This document shows, one piece after another, positions 39,261 through 47,524 of a DNA stretch of 64,000 bases (positions are counted from its first letter, which is position 1; every line of letters starts with the position of its first letter). The DNA comes from Micromonospora olivasterospora. Lineage in GTDB: Bacteria > Actinomycetota > Actinomycetes > Mycobacteriales > Micromonosporaceae. The stretch is taken from contig NZ_VLKE01000001.1 in the NCBI RefSeq assembly GCF_007830265.1, positions 2,418,001 through 2,482,000 of the forward strand, in the 5' to 3' direction. The translations under genes and the position numbers were made by a program. The notes beneath the pieces were generated by a model. It did no database searches. It was not told the DNA's origin and saw only the letters and a program-made list of their open reading frames with translations.

Positions 39261-39509
39261 GTGAGGAAGCGTCTCGCCCTCGTCACCGCCGAGCCGACCG
39301 CTGCCGACCTGGCCGCGATCGAGGCGGAGTGGCCGCTGATCGCGGCCGAACTCGACCTGTTGGACGCCGAAATCAGGCTCATCTACGCCGAGGACCACGG
39401 CGGCCCGACCGTGCTGGACTGGCGGCGGCTGCGCCGGGCCGAGGCCGGTGTTACCCGCGCCGCCGCCGAGCTGGCCGACCGCACCGCCGACCCGCGCCGC
39501 GTCGCCTGA
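39261..39509 (+). CDS. Small element protein (DUF6284-like)
   Basis: 82 residues from GTG 39261 with GGAGG 7 bases upstream. Helical and acidic (TAADLAAIEAEWPLIAAELD), a type found at the head of small-gene operons in actinomycete elements. Stop overlaps the next ATG by one base (TGATG). Function unknown. Confidence 0.7.
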   Translation: MRKRLALVTAEPTAADLAAIEAEWPLIAAELDLLDAEIRLIYAEDHGGPTVLDWRRLRRAEAGVTRAAAELADRTADPRRVA

Positions 39510-39883
39510 TGTCGCGCATCCGCGCCGCCTACTGGGATCCGGACGGGGCGCGGTACGGCATCCCCACCTACTGGTGGCGAGGTGCCCCGCCCGGCTACGC
39601 CACCCGCCGGCAACTGCGCGCCGCTGGCCTACGGCCCGGTGGTCAGCCGATCGCCGCCCAAGTGCTGTGGCGCGGTGTCGGCGGTACCCGCGCCGCTTAC
39701 CTGTACCGGGTCGACCTGGCCCGGCCGAAGCGCACCGCCACCCCCGCCCAACGCGCCGCCATCGGCAAGGCGTTGGCCGCCCGCCGGAAGTGCCCGACCT
39801 GCGGCACGGTCCGGCCCTACTACATCCCGCGCTCGCTGGGCGAATGCCTCGCGTGCGCCTACCCGCTGGAGGACGCAGCATGA
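39509..39883 (+). CDS. RRQRL-type zinc-binding protein
   Basis: 124 residues. Arginine- and aromatic-rich front (YWWRGAPPGYATRRQLRAAG) and a C-terminal zinc ribbon with CPTCG and CLAC. Matches the short 'RRQRL motif-containing' proteins common in AICEs. Coupled on both sides (TGATG before, ATGA after). Possibly nucleic-acid binding. Confidence 0.75.
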   Translation: MSRIRAAYWDPDGARYGIPTYWWRGAPPGYATRRQLRAAGLRPGGQPIAAQVLWRGVGGTRAAYLYRVDLARPKRTATPAQRAAIGKALAARRKCPTCGTVRPYYIPRSLGECLACAYPLEDAA

Positions 39884-40557
39884 GCGCGCACACCTTCACC
39901 CACCCATCCGTCCTGGCCGGCATCGCGGCCGGGGCGAGTTGGGCCGACCCGGAGATGGTCCCGACCCGTATCGACTGGGCGCGGCGGCAGGCCCGCGCCG
40001 CGATCCCGTTCGACGTGATCGATGGTCGGCCGGTCAACCCCTGCGAGCGGACCGCCGTCCGCTACGGCCGTAACGAACTCGGCCACTGGGGCGAGCAGCT
40101 TTGCGCGGATGCCCTGGTCATCGCCACGGACGCCATCGGCCATCGGTACGTCTTGATGGTCGAGCGTGGCGATGGGCACGGATGGGCGCTGCCCGGCGGC
40201 TACGTCGACCCGGGTGAGGACCCGACCGACGCGGCAGTACGCGAGTTGGCCGAGGAAACCGGCCTGACCGTGAATCCCACGGACCCGTGGGTGACGACGC
40301 TGCCGGCCCGGTACGTGCCCGACCCCCGCGCCTCCGATGAGGCGTGGATGGTCACCGTCGCGACCCGCTTCGACCTCGGCACGTTCCCCGACTGGTCGCA
40401 GATGCCGAAGGTGACGGGCGCGGACGACGCCCGGCGGGCCGCCTGGGTCTTCGCCGACACCTACTTCGAGTTGCGCCGCGAGCTGGCCTGCACCTACGCC
40501 GGCACCGTCTTCCGCGCCCACCGGGCGCTGCTGGCCGACGTGTTGGCGGCCCGGTGA
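39880..40557 (+). CDS. NUDIX hydrolase
   Basis: 225 residues. The Nudix box is GGYVDPGEDPTDAAVREL followed by AEETGL (GX5EX7REUXEEXGU fully met). NUDIX genes occur in pSAM2-type elements next to the regulatory genes; substrates may be nucleotide derivatives. ATG 39880 overlaps the previous stop (ATGA) and its stop overlaps the next GTG (GTGA). Confidence 0.92.
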   Translation: MSAHTFTHPSVLAGIAAGASWADPEMVPTRIDWARRQARAAIPFDVIDGRPVNPCERTAVRYGRNELGHWGEQLCADALVIATDAIGHRYVLMVERGDGHGWALPGGYVDPGEDPTDAAVRELAEETGLTVNPTDPWVTTLPARYVPDPRASDEAWMVTVATRFDLGTFPDWSQMPKVTGADDARRAAWVFADTYFELRRELACTYAGTVFRAHRALLADVLAAR

Positions 40558-40730
40558 GCGAGCACCCGCCCAAGCGCACCCGCCGGCCCTGGTCGACCAG
40601 CCCCGACGTGTTCCACAGCAACGGCCGTGACGGCTTCACCGGCGACGCCAAGGGCGGCCGGACGCGCGGCGTCAGCGAACACCGCCCCTATCCCACCCCC
40701 CGCCCCGCCAACCGGAAGGACACCCACTGA
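40554..40730 (+). CDS. Small hypothetical element protein
   Basis: 58 residues from GTG 40554 (GTGA overlap with the NUDIX stop) to TGA 40728-40730. Basic and hydrophilic (EHPPKRTRRPWSTSPDVFHS), no domain recognised. Supported by tight coupling on both sides. Confidence 0.55.
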   Translation: MSEHPPKRTRRPWSTSPDVFHSNGRDGFTGDAKGGRTRGVSEHRPYPTPRPANRKDTH

Positions 40731-40951
40731 TGGGCCTGTTCAGCAAGAAACCGAAGTCCGAGCCGACCAGCTACAAGCCGATACCCAGCAACGCCCGCAC
40801 GGTCACGCAGTGGCAGCAGTGGGAAGCCGCCAGAGGGTGCGTCGCCTGCGAAAAGAAGGGCTGCCACCGGATGAACCACTCCTACTCGATGTGCACCAGG
40901 TGCGGAAGCGCCTACTGCAACGGCGACGCCTGCCCCGGCCGCCGCCGCTGA
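40730..40951 (+). CDS. Small Cys-rich zinc-finger protein
   Basis: 73 residues, ATG overlapping the upstream TGA. Lys-rich front (GLFSKKPKSEPTSYKP), then Cys pairs GCVACEKKGCHRM, MCTRCGSAYC and DACPG, enough for one or two metal sites. Probably nucleic-acid or protein binding; function unknown. Confidence 0.7.
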   Translation: MGLFSKKPKSEPTSYKPIPSNARTVTQWQQWEAARGCVACEKKGCHRMNHSYSMCTRCGSAYCNGDACPGRRR

Positions 40952-40969
40952 CACCAGAGAGGACCCGAG

Positions 40970-41902
40970 ATGACCGTCCCCACCGCCCCGGAGCCGGACG
41001 AGACGCAGCGGGGGATCGCCGAGCTTGAGCGCTACCTGTCCGAGGTGGCACCGGCCAAGCCGGAACGCGACGGCGAGCCCAGTAGCCCCGGCGGGGAAAC
41101 TCGCCGCGTCCGCCAGTTGCGCGCCGAGGTCAGCGAGGCGCACCTCCTGGCCGAGCTGCAAGACGACGACACCCCGTTGATGCTCGACACCCGCCGCGTC
41201 CGCCGTCGCCGCCGGGCCGCGTACGAGGCGGCGCGGCTGCACGAGCTGGCGCAGAGCCCCGTTATGCGGGCGTGGCAGGCGGCGCGGTTCCGCCGGCTGC
41301 TCGTGACGGCCGCGATGGTGTCGCTGGCGTTGGCGCTGGCGTGGTCGACCGCCGGTGTTCAGGCGTTCGCCGCCGACAGCGCCGCCCCGTGGTCGCCCGC
41401 GTGGCTGTTCGCGTGGTTCGTCGAGCCGTTCATGTCGCTGGCGCTGCTGGTCGTGGTCGGTGCCCGCGCCTACATGGGCACCCGTGGGCAGCCCATCAAG
41501 TCGCAAACCCTCACCCGCATCGAGCGGCTGTTCCTCGCGTTGACGCTCGGCATGAACGCGTGGCCGTACCTGCCGTGGGTGGCCGATGAGTTCGTGTTCT
41601 CCCGGCTGGTGCTGCACCTGCTCGGCCCGATCGTCGCGGTCGCTGTCGTGACCGCCCTGCCGATCATCCTGGCCGCGTTCGCTGGCCTCGATCACGGCGG
41701 GCCGACTTCCCTTACTGGCCTTACGTACAGGCAAAACACGCCCACTGGTCGGGCCGATGTGGCCGCCCTGGTGGCTCAGGCGCGGCAGTTGATCGACGCC
41801 GGCACCCTGCCCGGCGAGCCGTCCGCGAACGCCCTACAGCGGGCGCTGCACTGCGGCATGGACGCCGCGCGGCAGGTACGCGACGAGTTGCGCAACCGCT
41901 AA
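40970..41902 (+). CDS. Membrane protein, spread/transfer candidate
   Basis: 310 residues, AGAGAGGACC before ATG. Charged N-terminal ~105 residues, then about four hydrophobic helices (109-133, 150-168, 185-202, 213-238) and a soluble tail ending AARQVRDELRNR. The layout and its place upstream of traB match the Spd-type membrane proteins that help intramycelial spread of actinomycete elements; assignment by context. Confidence 0.6.
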   Translation: MTVPTAPEPDETQRGIAELERYLSEVAPAKPERDGEPSSPGGETRRVRQLRAEVSEAHLLAELQDDDTPLMLDTRRVRRRRRAAYEAARLHELAQSPVMRAWQAARFRRLLVTAAMVSLALALAWSTAGVQAFAADSAAPWSPAWLFAWFVEPFMSLALLVVVGARAYMGTRGQPIKSQTLTRIERLFLALTLGMNAWPYLPWVADEFVFSRLVLHLLGPIVAVAVVTALPIILAAFAGLDHGGPTSLTGLTYRQNTPTGRADVAALVAQARQLIDAGTLPGEPSANALQRALHCGMDAARQVRDELRNR

Positions 41903-41994
41903 CCCCGCCCGGCGGCGCGGCCACCTGGCTACCAACCTGCGCCGCGCCGCCGGCCCTCAACCCCTCAGCCAACAGACCTCGGGAGAGACCACCT

Positions 41995-42462
41995 ATGTTC
42001 GCAGATCCGACGGGCGTCCACGCTGCCGCGTTCGCCGCCGTGTTCGCCGCCCTCTACGTCGCCCATCAGGTAGCCGATCACTGGGTGCAAACCCAGCATC
42101 AGGCCGACTGCAAGGGCCTGCCCGGCTGGCCGGGCCGCATCGCCTGCGCCGCCCACGTCGCCACCTACACCCTCACCGCCCTGGTCGCCCTGGCCGCCCT
42201 GATCCTGGCAACCGGGCTGCGGCTGGACCCGTGGGGCGTCACGGTCGGGCTGACCGTCTCAGCGGTGTCGCACTACATCGCCGACCGCCGCACCCCGCTA
42301 CGGCGCATCGCTGACGCCCTCGGCGCGGGCCGCTTCTACACCCTCGGCACGCCCCGCCCCGGCCACGACGACAACCCCTCACTCGGCACCGGGGCCTACG
42401 CACTCGACCAGTCATGGCACATCGCGTTCCTGTTCGCCGCCGCCCTGTTCTGCGCCGCCTGA
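41995..42462 (+). CDS. DUF3307-like membrane protein
   Basis: 155 residues with about four helices. YVAHQVADHWVQTQHQADCK and SAVSHYIADRRTPLRRIA carry the His/Asp positions typical of DUF3307 membrane proteins, and LDQSWHIAFLFAAALF closes the protein. GGGAGAGACC precedes ATG. Probably a spread or envelope function; role unproven. Confidence 0.65.
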   Translation: MFADPTGVHAAAFAAVFAALYVAHQVADHWVQTQHQADCKGLPGWPGRIACAAHVATYTLTALVALAALILATGLRLDPWGVTVGLTVSAVSHYIADRRTPLRRIADALGAGRFYTLGTPRPGHDDNPSLGTGAYALDQSWHIAFLFAAALFCAA

Positions 42463-42489
42463 CCGCCACGACACAAGGAGAAATCACCC

Positions 42490-42660
42490 GTGAGCACCCT
42501 CATCTGCCACGACTGCGGCAACTACAGCGTCTGGCGCAACGCCCGCCAGGACCGCAACGGCAACCAGAGCGCCACCTGCGGCGACTGCGGCGCGACCGTC
42601 ACCAGCAGCGGCGGCACCTCCATGGGCACCGTCACCGGCGGCATGCGCCAGACCCGCTAA
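42490..42660 (+). CDS. Mini zinc-ribbon protein (56 residues)
   Basis: GTG 42490 with AAGGAG 8 bases upstream, ending at TAA 42660. Translation has ICHDCGNYS and ATCGDCGATV, two CxxC pairs forming a compact zinc ribbon, and a Gly/Thr tail. Too short for normal length filters but with an excellent ribosome site. Confidence 0.7.
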   Translation: MSTLICHDCGNYSVWRNARQDRNGNQSATCGDCGATVTSSGGTSMGTVTGGMRQTR

Positions 42661-42757
42661 CCCCCTGCCCGGCGGCGCGGCCCACGGCCTGGACAACCCG
42701 GCCGCGCCGCCGGCCCCCTACCCGACCCGCATCGGATCAGTTGGAGGAACACCCATC

Positions 42758-44965
42758 ATGACTTCCCCCCGAGACGACGACCGTTTCGACTGGCAGGCCG
42801 CCGAGGCAGACCTCACCATCGGCCCCGACGCCGAGGTGGTCGACCTGGCCGCCGCCCGCCGCCGCAAGCCCGACGCGCGGTCGTTCGCCGTCGACCTGGA
42901 CGATGAGGCGGACGACCTGGACGACGACGTGCCGCCGCCGGTGGACCCGCCCGCGGTTTCCGAGCCGTCCGGCATGGCGGCGGTGCTGGCAGGCCGGTCG
43001 GCGATGCGGCGGCCGATCGTGCCGCCGTGGCTGCGCTCGCGTTCCGAACTGGTCACCGCCGGCCGGTGGGCGCTGTCGCACGTCGCCCACGTCAGCCTGT
43101 ACCACCTGACCCGCATCCCGAAGTACGCCGCCCGCCTGACGTGGCGTGCCCCGTTCGGCATCGCCCGCCTGATCGGGGCGACCGTGCGGTGGGCGACCGA
43201 CGCGGAGGGCATCCCCGTCCGGCTCGCCGCCGTCCGCCGCGAGGATGCCGAGCTGTACCTGAAACTCTCCCGGCAGCGGGACGCGCGGGTCCGGTGGCGA
43301 GGCATGGTCGTGGCGGCGGTGCTGCTGCTCGGCCTGCCCACGGTCGCGGTGCTGGCGGTGTTGGCCGGGTCGTGGCAGCGGTGGCTGATGCTCGCCGCCG
43401 CCGTCGCCGTGTTCGGCCTGGCCGGGTCACCGAAGGACAAGCCGCTACTCGACGTGGCGGCGGTGACGCCCAGGGCGCGGCGGCTGTCCGCCGACGTGGT
43501 GACGCGGGCGTTCCTGGCCGCTGGGCTGTGCAAGCCCGATGACCCGATCACGTTCCCGATGCCGATCATGCGTGACGGTCCGGGGTGGCGGGCCGTGGTC
43601 GACCTGCCGTTCGGGGTCACCGCCGACAAGGCCGTGAAGCGGCGCACCGACCTGGCCGCCGGCCTGGACCTGGATGAGGTGCAGGTGTGGCCGGAGCGGG
43701 TACGCGGCACCGCCGGGTCGGCCCGCCGGCTGTCGCTGTGGGTCGCTGATGAAGACCCCTACGCCAAGTCGTCCGGGCTGTGGCCGCTGATCGACAAGGG
43801 CACCGTCGACATTTTCGCTCCGTTCCCGTTCGGTGAGGATCAGCGTGGCCGGGCCGTGCCGCTGCTGCTGATGTTCACGTCGCTGCTGGTCGGCGCGATT
43901 CCGCGCATGGGTAAGACGTTCGCCGCCCGCCTGCCGGTGCTGGCCGCCGCCCTGGACGCCAGCGTGGAGCTGCACATCTACGACGGTAAGGGTGGGCAGG
44001 ACTGGCGGGCGTTCGAGCGCATCGCCCACCGTGCCGGGTTCGGTGTCCGCGATGACGTGGTCGCCGCCCTGGTCGATGACCTGCGGACGCTGGTGGCGGA
44101 CATGAACCGTCGTTACGACACCATCGCGACCCTGCCCCCGGACCTGTGCCCAGAGTCAAAGGTGACCCGGCAGATTGCCGACAAGCGGTCGTTGAAGCTG
44201 TGGCCGGTGCTCGTGGCGATCGATGAGTTCCAGCGGTACTCGGGGCACCCGGAACACGGCAAGGAGATCGTGGAGTTGCTGACCGAGCTGTGCAAGGTCG
44301 GCCCGTCCGTCGGCATCATCATCCTGCTGGCCACGCAGAAGCCGGACGGCAAGGCCGTGCCGACCGACCTGCGCGACAACATCGGTACCCGCTTCGCGCT
44401 GAAGACCATGACGTGGCAGTCATCCGAGGCGGTGTTGGGTGCCGGGTCGTACCCGGCCGGCTACGACTCGTCCCGCTTCCAGCGCGCTCACAAGGGCGTG
44501 GGCATCCTGCTCGGCGCGGACGACTCCGGCGCGGTGGAAGAGGCCGTGACCGTGCGGACGAAGTTCGCCAAGACCGAGCACGTCGAGAAGGTCATTGCCC
44601 GCGCTTACGCGCTGCGGGAAGCGGCCGGCACGCTGACCGGGTACGCGGTCGGGCAGGCCCCCGAGACGGTCGGCGGCCCGGCGGACACGCTGTTGGACGA
44701 CATCCTGACCGTCGTGCCGGCCGCCGAGCCGAAGGTGTGGTCCGAAACCGTCGTCGCCCGGCTGGCCGAGCTGCGGCCCGAGGTCTACGGCGGGTGGGAG
44801 CCGGCGCAACTCGCGGCGGCGCTCAAGCCGTACCGGGTGCCGGTCGGCCGGCAGGTGTGGGGCACCGACCCGGCCACCGGCAAGGGAGCCAACCGCAAGG
44901 GCATCCACCGCGACGACATCACCACCGCCGTAACCGAGCGTGACCGGAAGCGGAAAGCCGGATAG
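42758..44965 (+). CDS. traB: TraB/FtsK-type conjugative DNA translocase
   Basis: 735 residues; the ATP-driven hexameric pump that moves double-stranded element DNA between hyphae. Acidic N-terminus, transmembrane helices (WRGMVVAAVLLLGLPTVAVL and WLMLAAAVAVFGLAG, about 185-225), Walker A VGAIPRMGKTFAAR (about 378-390), Walker B VLVAIDEFQRYSG (about 485), and the ILLATQKPDGKAVPTDLRDN sensor region of FtsK/SpoIIIE proteins. The C-terminus (PEVYGGWEPAQLAAALKPYR) has the look of a winged-helix DNA-recognition module. GGAGGAACA precedes the ATG. The downstream inverted repeats may be its binding locus. Confidence 0.93.
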   Translation: MTSPRDDDRFDWQAAEADLTIGPDAEVVDLAAARRRKPDARSFAVDLDDEADDLDDDVPPPVDPPAVSEPSGMAAVLAGRSAMRRPIVPPWLRSRSELVTAGRWALSHVAHVSLYHLTRIPKYAARLTWRAPFGIARLIGATVRWATDAEGIPVRLAAVRREDAELYLKLSRQRDARVRWRGMVVAAVLLLGLPTVAVLAVLAGSWQRWLMLAAAVAVFGLAGSPKDKPLLDVAAVTPRARRLSADVVTRAFLAAGLCKPDDPITFPMPIMRDGPGWRAVVDLPFGVTADKAVKRRTDLAAGLDLDEVQVWPERVRGTAGSARRLSLWVADEDPYAKSSGLWPLIDKGTVDIFAPFPFGEDQRGRAVPLLLMFTSLLVGAIPRMGKTFAARLPVLAAALDASVELHIYDGKGGQDWRAFERIAHRAGFGVRDDVVAALVDDLRTLVADMNRRYDTIATLPPDLCPESKVTRQIADKRSLKLWPVLVAIDEFQRYSGHPEHGKEIVELLTELCKVGPSVGIIILLATQKPDGKAVPTDLRDNIGTRFALKTMTWQSSEAVLGAGSYPAGYDSSRFQRAHKGVGILLGADDSGAVEEAVTVRTKFAKTEHVEKVIARAYALREAAGTLTGYAVGQAPETVGGPADTLLDDILTVVPAAEPKVWSETVVARLAELRPEVYGGWEPAQLAAALKPYRVPVGRQVWGTDPATGKGANRKGIHRDDITTAVTERDRKRKAG

Positions 44966-44976
44966 CCCATCACGGG

Positions 44977-45064
44977 CCGCTAGGTCTAGCGCCTAGACCC
45001 GCTAGACCTAGCGGCACCGCTAGCCCCCCACATCAACCCCCATCAGGACGCTAGCGACCTAGCG
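44977..45064. repeat. CTAG-rich inverted repeats behind traB
   Basis: A perfect 15-bp inverted repeat, CCGCTAGGTCTAGCG (44977-44991) and CGCTAGACCTAGCGG (45000-45014), with CCTAGACC in the spacer; then CGCTAGCGACCTAGCG at 45049-45064 as a third related dyad. In pSAM2-like and pSVH1-like elements the cis-acting transfer locus (clt) lies next to traB; this is the obvious candidate here. It could also be a terminator or operator. Confidence 0.75.
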
Positions 45065-45106
45065 CCCTACCTGCTCTGCACCCTGAAACCGCCCGTGGAG
45101 GCACTT

Positions 45107-45358
45107 GTGGACTCCCGCACCATGATCGCTAGCCTGCCCTGCCTCGCCCTAGTCATTGTCACGCTCGGTTACCTCGGGCTGTGCGTGGTTTCGCCGTTCG
45201 GGCGCTGCCGCGCCTGCCACGCCACCGGCCGTACGCGCTCCCGGCTCGGCCGCATCCGCCGTGACTGCCGGCACTGCGCGGGCACCGGACTGCGGTTGCG
45301 CGTCGGCCGGCACGTCATCAACCACCTGCACGACGAGTACGAAGCGGCCAAGCGATGA
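45107..45358 (+). CDS. Small membrane-anchored zinc-finger protein
   Basis: 83 residues from GTG 45107 (GGAGG at 45097-45101; frame open to 45095). One N-terminal helix (SLPCLALVIVTLGYLGLCVV), then a DnaJ-like double CxxC finger, CRACHATGRT and CRHCAGTG. ATGA overlap with the next gene. Function unknown; typical AICE filler gene. Confidence 0.65.
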   Translation: MDSRTMIASLPCLALVIVTLGYLGLCVVSPFGRCRACHATGRTRSRLGRIRRDCRHCAGTGLRLRVGRHVINHLHDEYEAAKR

Positions 45359-45657
45359 ACCGCCGCACCGGCTGCGCCGGTCACACCGACTGGTGCGCCC
45401 GTGGCCACCGCTGCAACCTCGGCGAACACCGCAGCGAGGAAATCGTGGTCGACCTGCCCGGCCGAGCCCGCGCCGTGCTGGTCCGGGTCCGCACCACCGC
45501 CGGGCGGGAGCACGCCGAGGTGCGCGTACGCGTCGCCCTGGCCCCCGGTCAGATCGCGGCCCGCCGGCAACTGGTCGGACTGCTCGGCGACCTGCGGCAC
45601 ACCGTCACCCGGGCCGCCATCGCCGCCCGGCCCCGACCGAGGCGGGGCGGGCGGTGA
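45355..45657 (+). CDS. Hypothetical element protein
   Basis: 100 residues. N-terminus CAGHTDWCARGHRCNLGEH has clustered Cys/His residues; the rest is Arg- and Ala-rich, with REHAEVRVRVALAPGQIAAR. Overlaps both neighbours (ATGA, GTGA). No family recognised, though similar proteins often sit just before the primase gene. Confidence 0.6.
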   Translation: MNRRTGCAGHTDWCARGHRCNLGEHRSEEIVVDLPGRARAVLVRVRTTAGREHAEVRVRVALAPGQIAARRQLVGLLGDLRHTVTRAAIAARPRPRRGGR

Positions 45658-45839
45658 CCGGCGGGCGGTGCGGCCACTGGATTGGCACCGCCGGCCGCTA
45701 CTGCCACAGCCCGGACAACCTGCGTCCCTACCTGCAAGGGCTGCGCTGCCCGGCTCACACGCCCTCGGCGGTGGCCGGGCGGCCCGAACCCCCGTCGACA
45801 CCGATTCACGCCCCGACCTCACCGGAAGGGAGACACGAC

Positions 45840-46751
45840 GTGTCTACCGATGACCTGCTCGCCGCCGCGCTCGCCCAGGCCGCACGCGGCTGGCACGTTT
45901 TTCCGCTGCGCCCCGACGACAAGCGCCCCGCGTTCCCCGACCACAGCGCGGACGACTGCACCGGCCGTGACCCGCGCTGCCGCGCCGCTGGCCGGCACCT
46001 CGGGTGGGAACCCCGCGCTACCTGCGACCTGGACCGCATCCGGCGGGCGTGGTCGGCCCGCCCTTACGGCATCGGGCTCGCGTGCGGCCCGTCCCGGCTC
46101 GTGGTGGTCGACCTGGACACCCCGAAGGACCCGGCCGAGGTGGGCGGGTGTGACGGCCTGGCCGTGCTCGCTGACCTGGCCGCCGCCAACCGGGGCGGCA
46201 TCGACGCTACCTACACCGTGACCACCGGGCGGGGCGGCACCCACCTCTACTACCGGCACCCCGACGCCGGGCCGGCACTGCGCAACACCGCCGGCGCCCT
46301 CGGCCCGATGGTCGACACCCGCGCCCACGGCGGCTACGTCGTCGCTGCCGGCAGCACCGTCGCCGGTCGTCCGTATGTGGTCGACCTGGACACCGACCCG
46401 GCCCCGCTGCCCGACTGGCTCGCCGCCCTGCTGGCACCCGCGCCGCTGCCGCCGCAACGGCCGGTCATGGTCGCCCTGCCCGGCGGGCGGGAACGCGCCT
46501 ACGTCCGGGCCGCCGTCGAGCGGGAGTGCGCGCGGGTGACCGACGCCCCGGACCACCACAACGACAACCTCTATCGGGCGTCGGTGGCCCTCGGTCAGCT
46601 TGTCGCGGGTGGTGCGCTGTCCGCCGATGAGGCGTCTACTGCGCTGGAACACGCGGGGATTTCCGCCGGGCTGCGGCACCGGGCGGTGCTGCGGACCATC
46701 GCATCCGGGTTCAAGGCCGGCGCCGCTCGTCCCCGGCAGGTGGCCGCGTGA
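45840..46751 (+). CDS. Bifunctional DNA primase/polymerase
   Basis: 303 residues from GTG 45840, with GGAAGGGAG 9 bases upstream. ALAQAARGWHVFPLRPDDKR is the classic opening of the Prim-Pol (AEP) domain; the catalytic metal motif is LVVVDLDTPKD and the later GTHLYYRHP is the sxH motif. It should prime and copy the element at its origin. The same frame is open without stop from a GTG at 45654, which overlaps the stop of the preceding gene (GTGA) and would add a 62-residue Cys/His-rich front (GRCGHWIGTAGRYCHSPDNL ... RCPAH); translation may start at both. Confidence 0.88.
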   Translation: MSTDDLLAAALAQAARGWHVFPLRPDDKRPAFPDHSADDCTGRDPRCRAAGRHLGWEPRATCDLDRIRRAWSARPYGIGLACGPSRLVVVDLDTPKDPAEVGGCDGLAVLADLAAANRGGIDATYTVTTGRGGTHLYYRHPDAGPALRNTAGALGPMVDTRAHGGYVVAAGSTVAGRPYVVDLDTDPAPLPDWLAALLAPAPLPPQRPVMVALPGGRERAYVRAAVERECARVTDAPDHHNDNLYRASVALGQLVAGGALSADEASTALEHAGISAGLRHRAVLRTIASGFKAGAARPRQVAA

Positions 46752-47524
46752 CCCGGCCCGGCGACAACCGCAGTTGTCACCGCGCGCCCCAGCTCCACGC
46801 GGCAACCGGTCACGTCGCCGACCACGCCGCCACGCTGGCCGCCGCCCGCACACCCTCGGAAGCCCTCGCCGCCCTGGCCGCACTCGACGCGGCGTGCCGG
46901 GAAGCGCGGGAGTGGCTTGCGGTCGATCTGGTGCTCATCGACGGGTGGTCGTACGCCGACGTAGGCCGGGCGCTGGGCACCACCCGGCAGGCAGCTTGCA
47001 AGGCATACGCCGACGCGGTGAACACGCGGATGCGCCGCAGCGTGGTGGGCCGGGACGACGCCGTGGTGGTCGTGCCGTGCGGTAGCGCGAAGCTCGACCG
47101 TCCCGCACCCGCCGGCCTGATGTACACCGGCAGCTACCACCGGGCGTGCCGCCGCGCCGCCGACCGGCTCGGCGGGCGGCTGGTCATCCTGTCCGCCCGC
47201 TACGGGCTACTCGACCCCGACACCGTGATTGAGCCCTACGACCTGCGCATGGGCCAACCCGGCACGGTCGGCGTGCCGACGCTGCGCGCACAGGCTCGCC
47301 GGCTGGGCATCGACGTGGCCGGCAGCGTGACCGTGCTGGCCGGCCGCGAGTACGCCGACGCGGTGTCGGCAGTGTGGCCGCACGCTGTCCGGCCGCTGGA
47401 TGGCACGCGCGGGATGCCCGAGCAGATGGCGGTGCTGGCCGAGCTGGCACGCACGCCGACAACCCCGGTTGTCACCAGCCCCCGTTTCCCCGCTTCGTTC
47501 ATGGAAGGACGTGCTGCCGCATGA
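46748..47524 (+). CDS. DUF6884-like protein with HTH front
   Basis: 258 residues from GTG 46748 (GTGA overlap). The first half contains a sigma-type helix-turn-helix (LIDGWSYADVGRALGTTRQA); the second half, VVVVPCGSAKLDRPAPAGLM then GGRLVILSARYGLLDPDTVI, matches the DUF6884/YaaA-like fold with its PCGxxK and ARYGLL motifs. YaaA-like proteins are linked to DNA protection or nucleotide chemistry. Role in the element unknown. Ends in overlap with the next gene (ATGA). Confidence 0.75.
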   Translation: MTRPGDNRSCHRAPQLHAATGHVADHAATLAAARTPSEALAALAALDAACREAREWLAVDLVLIDGWSYADVGRALGTTRQAACKAYADAVNTRMRRSVVGRDDAVVVVPCGSAKLDRPAPAGLMYTGSYHRACRRAADRLGGRLVILSARYGLLDPDTVIEPYDLRMGQPGTVGVPTLRAQARRLGIDVAGSVTVLAGREYADAVSAVWPHAVRPLDGTRGMPEQMAVLAELARTPTTPVVTSPRFPASFMEGRAAA

